Positions 27,361-42,300 of a stretch of 64,000 nucleotides of DNA are shown here, in pieces. Both the position numbers and the translations under genes were made by a program. Below the pieces are notes generated by a model. It worked only from the letters and a program-made list of their open reading frames with translations. It was not told the origin of the DNA and ran no database searches. Position 1 is the stretch's first letter; every line of letters begins with the position of its first letter. This stretch comes from Scatophagus argus (Eukaryota > Chordata > Actinopteri > Scatophagidae). The stretch is from positions 16,534,501 to 16,598,500 of the forward strand of contig NC_058496.1 in the NCBI RefSeq assembly GCF_020382885.2, written 5' to 3'.

Positions 27361-30300
27361 ATGGAAGTGAAGAACACTTTTGCTGTTGTTGCGGTGGTTT
27401 GTCTCCTTTTTTGCACCAGTTTCAGTCAAGAACTCAACTCAAAAGGAAAGAATGTATGCAAAGCGCCTGGGTAAGCATCTGTGTGGAAGAAAATAGGATT
27501 TAATCCACTGGTTGGTAATGCACTAATCAGTTAGTTTGTAAGTTTTCCTTGTGACTTTTCATTCTTCCTTGCTCCATTAATTTTAAAATGGTTGGTAAAT
27601 TGCATTGTAAACAAGAGTTATCCTCTCAGTCTACAAGTATTTTCTTAATAAAGAGTATGCCCTATTTGGGTTTTAACACGGATCACACGATATTACTAAA
27701 CTGACATTTTGTGCAGTGGCCTTACGAATAGTGTTTTTTTTTTTTCAAAGGAAAAGTCTCTGTTGACTGTATGAATTTAAACACTAGCTTCATTCTATTA
27801 ACTTTTCTTTCACTTTCACATCGGTAATGATTCTTAACACTGATATATTCGATATTCTCTCTTCCTTTTGTGCATATAACATGTTCCCAATTCCGCTGTA
27901 TGGCAGGAGGCGGAGCCCATTGAAGAAAGCAGCTATAGCCCACAGATGTGTAGGCTACATCTGGAACAGGACTGTTTTCATTGCTCTGTAGGGGGCGCTG
28001 TAACTGCTCTTTGAGCTGCACAGCATTCGTGGCACCGTTTGAGAGTACACTGTGGCTGATAATGTAGTTTTAGTTCCCTTTTTTAAATTTTGGAAGAAGT
28101 TAGAATGTGTTTAGAGGAACACGTTTTGTTTACAGTCGATATTTCGATATAAACAACAATTATGTGAGAAGTAAGAGAATTATAACCCATTATGGGAATC
28201 TAAATGTACAGAGAGCCCCTTCTCAGAGGTTAAGCAATTTTTTATGACCTCTAGGATGAAAGCTGAGTCTGTGGATGCCTCGTTACCACTGTAAAAGCAA
28301 AAAACATCCAAGTCCACAATTGCTAACTTCAGCATCCAGAGTGGTTGGATTGATGTCTATGAATTTTCAAATTGTGGTAGGCAACAAAACCAACAAATGT
28401 AGTCCACAGTGCTGTAGAAAATAAGAAACTGTGTGCAATTTCTTGTTTCTGGTGACATAACTTGGCCTTGTTCACAGATTTAGGAACACATGAACATAAA
28501 AACTAAATATGTGAAATTTAAAGTTCATGGAGCGCATTGAAAATAAATAATCTGAAAAGCTACATATTGCATTTTACTGTGCAGCCACAATGTAAAGTAA
28601 ACAAGACCTGAAGTTGTGCTGTTGACTCATAGATTTTTCTTTGCTTCGCTGGGCAGCAAATTGTCACTTCACCAGAAAATATATGGCTTTGTAAAGTATT
28701 CAGTGTGATACATATTGTATTGGACTCAGACCAAGTTTGACCTTTGTTTCTTTTTGCATTCACCATTTCCCACTATGCCCATTATGCTTTCATTTCATCT
28801 AACTTGTTTGCAATGCTTACAGCCCTGATACATAAAAAATAGGTTTTTGTATCAGCACAACAGCAGTTATTGAAGTCCTTGGCAAACATATTTGGTACAT
28901 TCTTTAGGTGGTAATGAAAGGCAAACAGGAGTGCAGCTATCTTTCCTCTTGAGCACTAATATGGATTAGCTGTGTGTTAAAGATCAACAAAGGTCAATGC
29001 ATGCCATGTATGTTGACTCCAGTTTTACAAAATTTGGAGGAGCACAATCAGAAAAAAAGCCATTTTATGTAAATAAAAATGGTAATGAATTATTTAAACC
29101 TAAAAATTCAAATCATCCTTCAATAACAAGTGAAATCGTACAGAGGTTAGACCTGTGATCTCGACCACGCGCCTATTTTGGCAGGATAAAAAACAGAGTT
29201 GCTCCCTTCTCACTGACTGAAAGCAAACTGCCATCTTCAAACACTTTAGAGGAAGCTGACGTGTTGCAGGGGCCCCACAGAGGTCACAGACATGGGAGAA
29301 AGAGGAGATGCATCTGTCCTTTCTTGACAGGACCTAAAACTTATAACTTCTTGTCTCTGAATATTCACATTGCTCCTCCAGTCCCCAAACTGCACGGATT
29401 CAGGAGTTTTGAGGGCATGTGTTTTATACAGATTGGTGTGACCCATATTCAGATAAATACAAAACCATGTGCTAAGCATATGTGTCATGTAATGCCCTGC
29501 ATACGTTTGCAGAATCAGCCACATCAATGAAGAACTGTGAGATCAAAGAGGCATGGGTTGGGTGTGGATGCTGCCGCTTTGGTATGTGTTTGTTTCACTG
29601 TATTTTAGCCAGGTTCTTCATCATTCCCCTCTCATTACATCTTTCCAGATCATCAGGATTTGTGTGCTGCAGTGGATGGGCGCAGCTAGGGGATGAATGC
29701 CTGACACGTATGTACCACACAGACTGCTAACATTTATCAGTACATGTCATATAGCTCATTGTGCAAGCCAGTTGAATAATGTGGCTTATTCTTGTTCATC
29801 CAAGCTCTCTGCGAAGGCAACTTCACCTGCAAGGAAAATGAGGTGTGTGTCAGGCCGAACGAATGTCGCTGTCGTCATGGATACTTTGGAGCTAGCTGTG
29901 ACACTAGTAAGGGATAGTTTTTTGGTTTTTTACATTTACTTTTAAAAATGTTTTAAAGTTGAATTTACATAAATATTTAGCTCTCTTTATAAATTTAAAA
30001 TAGTATAAGCAGAATTTACTGCAGTATGTTAGTTGGTCCACAGTTTGGTTTCAGAATATCTCAAAAACTACTGGATAGATTCAATTTTGAATTAATATCC
30101 ATTGAGCCCTGAGAATGAATCCTAATGAATCTTGTGATCCTGTGACTTTTCCTCTAGCATGACTTGCAGGTTGATATTTGTAGTTTTGAGCTATATGAAA
30201 TTGCACACATTCATATTCCCCTTGAGATAAATTGTAGCACTTTTTTTCCCCACATTCAGCTCATTCAGAGCTTTAGATGTATGTTGTGTTTTGAGCTAAT

Positions 30301-33300
30301 TAGCATGTGCTACACATAGCTGGCGACCATAGTAAACACTGTACCAACAAAACATCAGCATGTCAGCGTTGATGTTTTATGTTACCATTGTGTCTAACTA
30401 CAGCTTCACAAAGCCACTAGTATCACTGTGTGGACATTTGTTTATTGATATTGTTTTCTTGACATCAGAAATCAGAAGAATATTGCCTGATTGTTTCTTG
30501 ATCCTGTCTTTTAACAGAGTGCCCTGCCCAGTTCTGGGGCCCTGACTGCAAAGGGAAATGCAATTGTTACCCAAATGGCCAGTGTGATGATTTAACCGGC
30601 GAGTGTACATGCAACCACAATCGTTGGGGACCTAACTGCGAGAATGCTTGTTTATGCCAAAAGGGCAAGTGTGACCAAGAGACGGGCAAATGCACATGTC
30701 ACCCTGGCATCTGGGGTCCCCAGTGCAACAACAACTGCTACTGCAGCGTCAACTCTGTCTGCGATGCAATGACAGGGCGATGCCTGTGCAATCCTGGTTG
30801 GACTGGGAGGAACTGTGGAATCCAGTGTAACTGTAACAATTCACCATGCGACCAGTTCACAGGACGCTGCCAGTGCCGGGAGAGGCTTTGGGGCCCACGT
30901 TGTGAACGATACTGCCAGTGCATCCATGGCAAGTGCAACCAGGCAGACGGCTCGTGTACCTGCACACCAGGGTATCGTGGGAAGTTCTGTAGGGAGCCAT
31001 GTCCTGCTGGCTTCTATGGTCAAAACTGCAGGAACAGGTAAGGGGAAAAAACTTGGCAGAAAGCAAATGCACCATTTCAAAAAACACATCTTTACAGCCG
31101 TCTAATGTGCATTCCCTTGTCTGATCCATATTATGGTGTGGTGGTGTGGTTTTGATGGGAAATAAGATTATATAAATGCTGCATCTGATAACCCCAAAAA
31201 TATCTGAACATTCTACTTAATGGAGAAATAATAAAGTTAGTTCTGTGAGTTGGAATTCACATTAGCCCATAATCATCGGCCAACATGTAAAAGCAATTCA
31301 GGTTAAGTGCTTTACCTTCCATGGACCGCGCTATTCTCACAACACACAGTTGCTACAAACCAGAAAGAGCAAAGTTAGAATTCAACCTTGTTTATCTCTA
31401 TCTTTAACAGCTTCATCAAATGTTGCTCTAAGATCATTAGGACAACATTTAAAAGCAATCAAATACAGGATTGTTTCTTCATGTTTCAGATCCTTTCCCA
31501 AAAAGTTTCACTACATTTAGATGAGATGGAGGAAACATAAAGGAGAATATATTTTGGGCTTTTTTCTCTGATGATCACAGGTGTGGACACTGCAAGGGCC
31601 AACAGCCCTGTAAGGTGACGGAGGGACGCTGTATCACCTGTGACCGAGGCTGGAATGGGACAAGGTGTGACCAGCTCTGCTCCAAAGGCTTCTTTGGTGA
31701 AAACTGTCAGGAAGTATGTCCCACCTGCAAAGACGGTCACCACTGCGACCCCATTCATGGCAAGTGCTCTCACTGTAACCCTGGCTGGATTGGGGACAGG
31801 TAAGAAATACACAGATAGTCCAATTTAGAAATCTGTTTAAAAAAAAAAGACATGTTCATAGTTTGTTGTTTAGTCAGACCTGTTTTTCCTGTCGAGCTTT
31901 ATCATTTTCAAAGTTAAAAACATAAAGGCAGCACCTTTAACTATTAGCTACTGTAGTATCCTTCTCCGCACTGTGATAATGTCTGTAACTCATACTGTTG
32001 AGCTTGAAGATGACTGTAATCATGGCATTCCTTTTGTGTGTGATAGGTGCGAGGTGCGTTGCCCCAATGGCACATATGGCGAGAACTGTGAGAACAACTG
32101 CAGTCACTGTTTCAATGGCATCTGTCACGTTGTCACCGGAGAGTGCCTGTGTGACCCGGGATTTTATGGCACTTAGTAAGTCATAAGACACCTCACACCC
32201 CAAAAAACTGAAAAATGTTTATGCCCTTGGCAGCTTAAGAGTACTCATGCTTTCATATTATTTCCGTCACGCACTTATATTTCTTGGGAACTGAAGGATC
32301 AAGCTTATGTTCGGAGGCATATTTTTACAGATGCTGATAAAGGACACTCTTGGAACAGAAAAGTGAAATACCTATAAACCTCCATCACAGGAAGAATTTT
32401 GCCTGGAAGAAAGAACTGATCCCGTTTATCCATTTTCCTACTTTATTCATCTGTCACTTGGAATGAACATTAAACAGATATTGTTCTTGTCTGTTCTCTG
32501 TATTCAAGCTGCAATATGACCTGTCAGCCTGGCCAGTATGGAGTGAACTGCAACCAAACCTGCTCTTGCCATGACAAGAACTGCGATCCTGTGTCTGGTG
32601 CTTGCTATCTCCGTAAGGAAAAAAAAAAATCTCCTCTTTTTTTAAGAGCGAACACATGCTTTGTGGTTCTCTTTGAACAGCAGCAGTCAGAAGCTAGTGT
32701 TTTTCTAGATTATGTACATTTAAAGAGCCGGAACTGTTGTTTCTTACTCGTAATGCACATAGAGAAAGAATTACAACCCTCTGCGCTGTTTGTCCAAAGA
32801 GCCAGATGCCACTAGTGCTGCCTGTGTATTAAATGTCTAATAGTTGGCTGTACACAGTGAGTACCAACAAACACGTCTATTCAGGTCAGTGTGTGTAGTG
32901 GGAGAGTTAACGTAGCGAGACCTTGATAGTGTTTCCAGACCCATACTGGTGTCCTTTTTATGGCTGTGTTTGTTGGCTCTGTTCCTTTCCAGCCAGAGAG
33001 AGAGAGAGAGAGAGAGAGAAATGAAGAGAAGAGGGGGGTAGAGCGAAATATAAGAGAAAATAAGAAGTTGAAAGGGAGAAGAGAGTGGAGGAAAAAGAGA
33101 ATTGTTTGGAAAAAGGACATCATTGAAGGCAGGACACAGAAGTAGCAGAGATTTTGGTTGGTGGGCGTGATGGGCAGTAGGTTGGTCAGTGATATCAGTA
33201 AGACCTTGTCACTTTTACCTGGCCTGCCCTGCCCTTCGCCAAACTATTTTCCAGTCTTTATTTTGCTGTGGGCACAGAGCAATGACAACATGTCACGCCC

Positions 33301-36300
33301 AGACTGTCCAACAATCCATCTCAGCTTTATGTGACAGTGTAAAGACCACAGGACCACCTCTACTTACCCCTTAACTGATGGTTTTCTTGTCTTTTGGTGT
33401 CATCTGTCCTTGCAAATGCCAAATGCCGTCCACACATATGCAGTACAGCACTTATTATCTCTGGGGTGTGTCCCGCTTGAAGAGGTGTTAATAAATCAGT
33501 GATGAGTTATGGTAAGGGGTGTATAGCAGAGAGGGGTTGATGGGAGGAAGTTGCTTGCAGGAAGTGAGCAATGAAAGGGTAAGTGGAGGGATAAGATTAA
33601 TCGTGAATTATCTGCAGTAAATTGCAGCCTGTTGCAATCTCATTTCCTCAGAGATGTTTCATGTTAAGCAGCAATTGAAAATCAATTGTTAACAAAACAC
33701 CATACTCCATCTTTATTACTGAAGCTAGTTATCACATTAATAAAGATTATACACGCATAGCTAAATCCTCGCCTCGCGTCATTTGAAGGTATTTGCACAG
33801 AAAATCAAAATAATTTGCTCTATGCCAAGGTGTCCAGTGTTCGTAATGGCAGCGAGAGAGATTTATTGAGACTGGCATTGGGAGGTTTGTTCTGAATTGT
33901 TTGGCAATGTGGCACACCCAGAATTCCCCGCATCTCATTTTTCAGAGCCCAACCAGCGGATGGGTGTGATTGCAGCTGGAACCCTGGTCTCCTTTTTACT
34001 GATCGTCCTGCTCTCGCTGCTGTGCTGCTGCTGCCTCTGCCGACACAAAGACGACCACAAGTGAGTGACAGACGGGTGTCTTCCTCTCTATGGTTCATGA
34101 TAGGGACTCGAGGTCCTGGTAGTAGGTTAACCCTGGTTATGAAAATAGAGGAAAATATATTTTTTTTAATCTCTCTCTCACAGGTACTAGGTTGTTAATT
34201 GAATAACGGCATATAAACTGTATTTTAAGAGCTTTTATATATTGACATTACAGCATGAGTAGCAATGTGAGCAGCCCCTGAGCCCTCAAAAGAGGCACAG
34301 GGCCAGGTTTAATATGCCTCTTTTGAATGATTCATTTGGATTTCCATGGCGTCATCCCTTTTCAGTCCTAACCAAGACAACTCTGCCAACAGCAAAAAAG
34401 CCAAGCGGATCCTGTGTGGACGATTTAGCCGAATCAGCACTAAACTTCCCCGTATTCCACTGAGGCGACAGAAACTGCCCAAAGTAGTTGGTAAGCCCCA
34501 AAACTCTTTCTCATATCCCATTGCAGTGCTGCCAGAGGCTGCTGTGTTTTATGTAATCATCCTCTCTGGTGCATGTACAACACAGTCCATAATTACCACG
34601 TCATGAATGTAATGATATTCAGATTTTAACATAGGGTGGAGGAGTCAGAGAATATGAAAACAGTGGATTTACTATCAATGCGTTAATATGTCTTCAGCTC
34701 AACACTGCAGGGACAATGACAGGAACGGATGGCAGTCCATGAGCATTCTCTTTCAGGACTACCTTATTCTGCCTTTTAGATGATGAACAGGGTTGAATAG
34801 TGTATGGTGGCTGCCAGGCGAGTATGGGGTTTCATTTGAAAGGAATGCAATGGTTTTAGAGCCCCTTATTATTCTTGGCACCCTCAAATGCCATGTGTTC
34901 ATATTATTACAACCCTAAACTGGGACTTTCTTCTCCTCATTTTCTATACTCAGTTCCATCGTCTTCTTCCCCAAGAAAATTTTTCTTGGGCTGAGGAGGA
35001 GGCTATGTTATTAAAAGAAGGCCAGTGGTTGTCAGGGGGCCCGGGTGGTGGTGAGTGACGTGCTATCAAAGACCGCACTGTTTGGGTGGACACTGCAGCT
35101 CTGCTGCTCCATGCGGAGGTCTCGTGGTCTGTGACAGATCTGTCTGTGACCCGAGGCTTTTTTTTTATTGTAGACAGAGGAGATATGCTGATCTTTTAAA
35201 CCCCACCATGCACAGTTTAATATCAGTGTTTTTGTTCAGGGCTCATAAATAGTTTTAATGGTTGAAAAATATACACTCAGTTGTCTGAATTTCTTTAAAA
35301 AATGTGTTTGTATAAGCAGATAATTATCCTGTCCATATTATTAAGAATATTAAGCTTTTATGTGTGATTGTGCTAAAGAAGTAACTCCATTACGAAATTA
35401 TTTTGCTGACATAAAGTTTTCATAATCAATTTATTGTTAAAAGTTTTTTTTATTAGATTGGCACAGTGGTTAGCACTGCCACCTCACAGCAAGAGGGTTC
35501 CAGGTTCAATTCCCAGTCTGGGCCCTTCTGTTTGGAGTTTGCATGTTCTCCCTGTGCCTGCGTGGGTTTTCTGGGTACTCCAGCTTCCTCCCACAATCCC
35601 AAAAACATGCACATTAGGTTAATTGGCTACTCTACATTACCCCTAGGTGTGAGAATGTGGTTGTCTATGTTTGTGTGTCAGCCCTGTGATCCAGATCCAG
35701 TCCACAGTGTACCCCGCCTCTCGCCTGTAGTCAGCTGAGATAGGCACCAGATGGAAGTTTTTTTTTTTAATCATAAAAAAAGCCCTGGTTCTCTTGTTAC
35801 AGCTTGAGAAGTTTGCTGCATGTGTTCATTTTATGTCTTTAAATGGACAGCTGGACTGACAAAACAAGCCATGGGTTTGGGGCTCAGGAAACCTGTGATG
35901 GGAATCCTAGACAGACAGACAGAAAGATAGATAGATAATGTTACACCAACAGCGCTTTACTTCAGCTTCAGCATCATCAGGAAACACTATAATTTGATTC
36001 TTTACTGGAGCTCTACTGAAGTGTGCTGTGCGAGGAGTTAAAAACAAGATGACCTGGTTTCTTCTCTGTGTCTGACCAGCATGTGCTTCCTCAGTTATCC
36101 AGATGATTATTTAAACTAGAAACTGTCTCTGTTATGCGTCAGGGTCAAAATAGAACTAGGACAGAGTTGTCTTTGTCGTCATAGCGTGGGACATTAATGT
36201 GTGTGTTTGTGAAGAAGTTGACCATGTGAAGCAATGTGCCAGAGGCATTAAAAACAGGGTCATTCTAATGAAATGCTTTTTTAAACATATAATCAATTTC

Positions 36301-39300
36301 ACAATTCTACAGAAAGTACCTTGAGTGTTAACACTGTAAGCAAGAAAAAAGGAAGCAAATTTTTTTAGGTTTTTACGGTCAAAAATTCTATCTTTTATGT
36401 GTCTCTCTTGTCATTCCTAGTTTGTCTTGTCCAATTTGCTGCTACTCTACTTTCTGTGGAGCTACCCACAGAAGCATGGTCTGCCAGCATTTAGAAACTC
36501 ACACTCTGACTGGGGTTACACAGTCCTGTTCACACACACATTCCAGAGGGGGCCCAGGAGGGCTGGAAACAGGAAGTGGTCAAATTTACCCCAGCCCGTG
36601 TCAGAACTGTGATTTATCCACACCAGGGTCAGTGGCAACAGATGTGGCAACATAAAATGAAGAAGGAACGAGGGAAGTAGGGAAGGAAGACAACATTCAC
36701 TCCCATGTTATCACAGATAGCCTCAGAGGAATAGCTACATGAACACACTGTCACTTGTTCACCTCTTGGCACAACTCAGGCTGTTTGCTTGTAGTATAGC
36801 ATTCCATTCTAAGCATATTTATTCCACGCCCTACACATACACATCTATCCGGCATTCCTTGCATCCTCTGTGTCCAAATGTTTCCCCATCAGTGAGGGCT
36901 GTGAGCAGTGCCACCTGCTTTTTTTTTCATCTTTATTTATCCTGAGAAATTATTATTATTACTATTATTACTATTAAATAATGTTACCAGCATTTGTAAA
37001 TAAATGTGTTCGGATAACACTATTTGTTCCAGACTGCATGCAGTCCTGTAACCTTGACACTGACTGTTTCAGGGTAAAACATATTGTTTCTTCTTGGCAT
37101 GAAATATCCAAATTTTGTGTGCAGATTTAAACAGATGGAAAAGGCACTTGAACCAGCAACCCTCTTTGCCTGTCCCGTCTAGCCTTTAGACTACCTCTGC
37201 TAAGGCATCCCTCCACTGAGCAACTGTGCTTGTGGAGCTCTGCAGCTGGGTTGTGTCGATAATGCCCTGTTGTGCGTTGGCTGCAATGTAGGGAGGGATC
37301 ACAGTGGCGTCAAGGCTGCAGAACAATCTGCTCCACTAGACCCACAGTCTGCAGGGAGCAGCTTTCAAGGGCAACAGTTGTTCGCATACTGCATATAAGG
37401 GATGTTGCAAAATGTCCATGTGTTAGCTTGTTGACTAACTTAACTGAAGTCTTTGCATAGGTTAGCTGCTCTGCATTCCACAGTCATTCACAGGCTCTGC
37501 CTATCTGCCTGCTGCTGCACAGCAAAAGAGCTCGGGTGAAGAAAGAGCCTATCTTATTCATTTATTCATTCAAATTATTGAATTTGTGTTTTTACAATTA
37601 ACCGACTCAAAATAGTAGTTCCATGTTGTAGTAAATTTGCAGCCTCAACAGTCCAACATTAACTACACATGTAGAGAGAGCACTCTGGCATTATTCTGGT
37701 AAACAGGATATCCTTAAATAATCACATAAATGGGTGCCCTTGGATGAAATCCCCTCTAAATACTTCATCAAAACTTGTGTTACTCTTGGCCTTTGTTTCC
37801 CCCTTTCACAAACATCTGTAATTCCTTATTGTAGATATGTTGTACCTGTGGTAAAATTGTCCACCCTATGAGTAGTAAATGGACATTAGACTTCCAGAAT
37901 CAAATATATAGGCCAGAAGCTTGAGACTTGTTTTGAATAAATGTAAAATAATAATAATAATAAAAAAAACCTTAGTAACCTTAGTCTTAGTATGTCAGTC
38001 AGACTTTAAAACAGACCTCATATCCAAGATAAGCTAATAACTTAGTTAAAATGTATAATTTGGAAAACTAGACATAAGTCAGTAGCATCAGGGGAAAATA
38101 ATTAAATGATTAAATTAAATTTCTTTGAACCAATATATCAGCACATCCTTTATGATCCACTTCTGATTTGACCATGACTAAATCTGATTGTTGTTTGAGA
38201 ATATGTTGAAAGCAAGAAAGGCAGATGAAACAGAAAGTCAGATGGCGTGAGGTGATGGATGGATAAAGGAAGCATGAGAATAAACATCAGGACTGTTTAT
38301 CATTAAAAATAAGGCATACATGTTTAGTTTACAGTTTCTGGTGGGAGGAACATCTCAACAGATCATCTGTTAAAATTAGATTTATTTGTTATTTAGAGAA
38401 GAGTTTGTTGTTATGAAGCATTTTAAAGCTTTAACAAAGCTATGTGAAATCTGAGTGACATAGGCTTCTCATACCCTGATAATACAGATAAAATAGAAAG
38501 GAAATGCAGCTTTTCATCTGATAGTGCTTCTACAAGTCTGCAAAAATCCACCCGTAGATCTCTTAAGGTAGCTCATCTTTTTTGGTACAGTCAAAGAACA
38601 ACAAAGAGCTAAGATTTATTCCTGGCCAGAGTCCTGGTATAGTGAGGGGATTTCTTCCATCAGGGTTTATCTCAGGTCTAAACAAACGGATGGACCCATG
38701 TGTCAGCGGGCATGTAAACAAGAGCATCTGATGTGGTCGGTCATGTCGAGTTAGCACCCGGTACAGTTTAGGCCAAAACTGAGCTGTTCACGCCAGATGG
38801 GAAGATCATCTGTAAGTTTTCCTCAGAAACCACAGCTGTCCTGAGACTGAAGGGTCAACAGAATGCTGCATTGTCCAAAAGCAGAGGAAGACTGAGAAAG
38901 AGGGAGGCAGACAGTGAGGGAGAAACATTGTGGAAGAGCAAGATTCAGTGCAAGATGACCAAGGAACCAGTTTTCAGTCTCATCTTGCTCAACATTAAAA
39001 CACAAAAAGAGAGAAGGCATGACAATTCATTGTGACAGTTAAACTTCGAATCAGTACTTTATTTGTATATAAGATAATTCCCTGCTGTTGTAATAACAAT
39101 TTCTCAACTTCAGCTATCAGGAGTGCAGACTGCCTGTTTCCACATGTGTCTAGTTTTTATTAAGTTTAGGCTGAACATGTTGTAATTAGCTTTGCTTCTC
39201 GTCTCACTCTTAGACAGTATATCCTAAAATACTGAAGCATCCCTTCAGGGAGGATTATATAATCTTAAAAAGTCTTAGACATTTGCTTTATTCTCACTTT

Positions 39301-42300
39301 TATTTCAATTCATTTACTCAGAATGTATAGAATCTCATAAACTGAAAAAAATAACAATGGCTCACACATTCCTTAATTATTTATCAATTCATAATATATT
39401 CATACTGTAGATTTAGTAAATCAATGTCTTTACCTTTGCAGCTTAGTAGCTACTATCTTTTAAAGGGCTGTTATATATCTTGGTTCCTTTTACAATGATG
39501 TGGGTAGTTCGGGTCAACACGGAATTGCTGAAGCAGAAAAATTAAAAATAACTAAAGATAATTAAGGTAATTAGGAAATTAAGAATTTCTGTCTTTTAGG
39601 GTCAGAACACGGTTTCTTGTCTGTTTAAACCTGCTAAGAATAAAACTGGGGAAAACCTTAATCTCTTAGTTTATGGCATCAAAATATAAAAATACTGAAC
39701 AGCTTGCACAGTAAAATACCTGCATTCAATTTCCATTATGTTGGACTTTTGTTAACTCACATGCAAGCCTGCATGTCCTGGACTCATTTAAATCATCACT
39801 TTCTACAACTCTGCAGCAGTTGCGAGAGTGAGTGAGAACAGATTGTTGTTCTTGTAAGATGGTATAATACCCTCAAGCTGACCTTTTGGCTTCTGTGTTT
39901 GTTTTCTGTTCTCAGTAGCCCACCACGACCCAGAGAACACCTTCAACTGCAGCTTCATTGAGCCCCCCTCAGTGGCCGAGCAGCCCTCACCCTCCTCATG
40001 GTCATCCCAAGAGTCTTTCTCTTCCTTTGAGAGCGGAGACGAGGGGCCAGTTTACTGTGTGCCCCATGAAGGTGAGTCATCGTAAGAATAAATAAACAGT
40101 TTGGTTATCTTGAATGACGCACATAAATCCTAACTTCGTCTTTGGCATGTAGAACCCTTTTCACATACACGCACATGCTGATAGGCACCCATTTCTGAAT
40201 ATGTTAAGTGACTGTGCAGTGACTCACTCCGTTCTGTAAATGTCATTATGGAGATACTTTCTTTATCATAAGCCATCTAGGTTGAGAACAAGGAGAGTAT
40301 AAACAGGAAATGGAATGGTCGAGTCAGCATATGGCACAAATCCAGACAGTGACTAACTCCTTAAAGTTTGGTGAAAAACAACCGTTCCATTAGTTTCTAT
40401 TCTGGAAGTCTGACGGTACAAGATGATGGATGTTTGGTGCTTACTTAGTACTCTGGTTTAGTTCTCATTCATCCCTTGTATGGTTTAAGGGCTCCAAAAT
40501 AACTGGTGTTTAGCTGAAAGCCTTGGGCACATAATAATTACTGCAAACATCATGAACAGGTTTTGAATTCGTTACATTAGAGCCACTCCAGCTTATTGCT
40601 ATACAAATTAGCAAATGAAGTGGTACAGATATCAGTTTTTAAATAACATGTATCTTTTCTGGCAGAAAGAAATCTCTTTACAGTCTTTTCCCTACTTTCT
40701 TAATTACAAATCTGAATTTCTAATTGATTATCTTGTATTGAACAAAGCTAGTAGTTACATATTTGCTTCAAAGGGCTGTACAATCCGTATAGACCTTTGA
40801 GGCAAATATGTAACTACTACCCTCTATCTTTAGACCAAATTGAGGAAAGAAAGCTTCACAATACAATACATTAACTTCATTCTATTGATATAGCGCTATC
40901 ACATACAGTGCCCACTGTGGCCATAAGTAGTAACTACAGGATAATGAGAAATGCTAAAACATAATAATAACACAAGTAAATAATCAAAAAGTTAATGAAC
41001 TAATTCAGTAAGGTGAGTTTTTGCATTTGTAAGAGAAAAAAAGTGACCGATAATGTGAATTGGTATTATCTGTGCATTTGTTTAAAAAGGTAACATTAAA
41101 ATGTACTTTCATTTTGACAGAATCTGTGAACGAAAGCAAAGAGAAGCACAGCCCCACCCCCACAACAGAGAAGTCAGAAGGTGTCCTTAATGAGGAGGAT
41201 GCAGGGGAGTACACATCCCTGAAAGACACAAGTGTTGCAAAATCTGAAGGCAGTGAGCAGCCTTTGCTCAAATCTTCTGACAGTGAAGGCTCCACCAGTG
41301 GCTCAGAGTCCACAACTGCTGCACTCTATGCCCGCATTGCCCGCCTCTCCAAGCAGTCTAAAGAGGATGATGGCAGTGGCAAGGATGGGGATGGCACTCC
41401 CACACCAGAGGCTAAGCGCAATGGAAAGCCGCCACCTTCACCTGGCAAGCCCAAACCACGCCCACCGGACCCGTCCACTAAGCCCAAAGTATCATGGATA
41501 CATGGAAATACCACAGGGTCTCCCCAGCTTGAGCAGCAGGGGCAGGGCATAATGAAGGCACTTGCAGCGCCAAAGGAGAAAAAAAGGAGCTCCAGTGATG
41601 GCTCAGCAAAGAGTGAGGAGCGACAGAAAATGAAGGAAAAGAGCCATGAGCAGCAGAAGAAACAGGAGGGGAAAGAGGCAGAAGTCAGTGGCTCCCCCAG
41701 AAAACACAAACCTCTGCGAGGTAAGAAGTCTGGGGACGAGCACAGCAGTCCCAGTCACATGGAGCACATCAATGGTGTGGTTCAGAATGCTCTCAAGAAG
41801 ATAAGTAACTTCCACAGCTCCTCATCTGAGAAGAAGAGTGCTGACAGTTCAAAGGAGAATCCAAAAGAGCCACCCAAGAGCCCAAAAGTCATCCACCCTC
41901 ATATGAACTCTGAGGCCGCCACACTCCTGGCTGCTCAGCTCAAAGAGAAAACCCAAAGCATCAACAGGAATGAGGGGACAGGTCTTACAAAAACTAATGG
42001 TCTCTCCACACCCAAAGGAAACAGAGAAAAGCCAACACCTCCCCAGAAAGCCAAGAGGACCCCCTCCAGTGGATTGAGCCAGCAGGGCTCCAACAAGCCC
42101 CTGCTGCCTACCTCGAGCAGCCTCCAGAAGATGGTGGCACCTGTCACCACCGACTTCGGGGCCCCTGAGGCCAAGAGCCCGGAGAAGCAGGACTTGAACG
42201 GCTCAAGGGCAGGGGAGCCAGCATTGGATCCTACCCCAAAGAAGACTCCCATAAAAAAGCCACCAAGGAAGAAAGGCAAGGAGGGTAGTTTGGATACATC

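Noticed and set aside
35457-35755. tRNA gene suggested by A and B box-like motifs
   Set aside because: No cloverleaf can be formed and the sequence continues as a known-looking SINE-type repeat.
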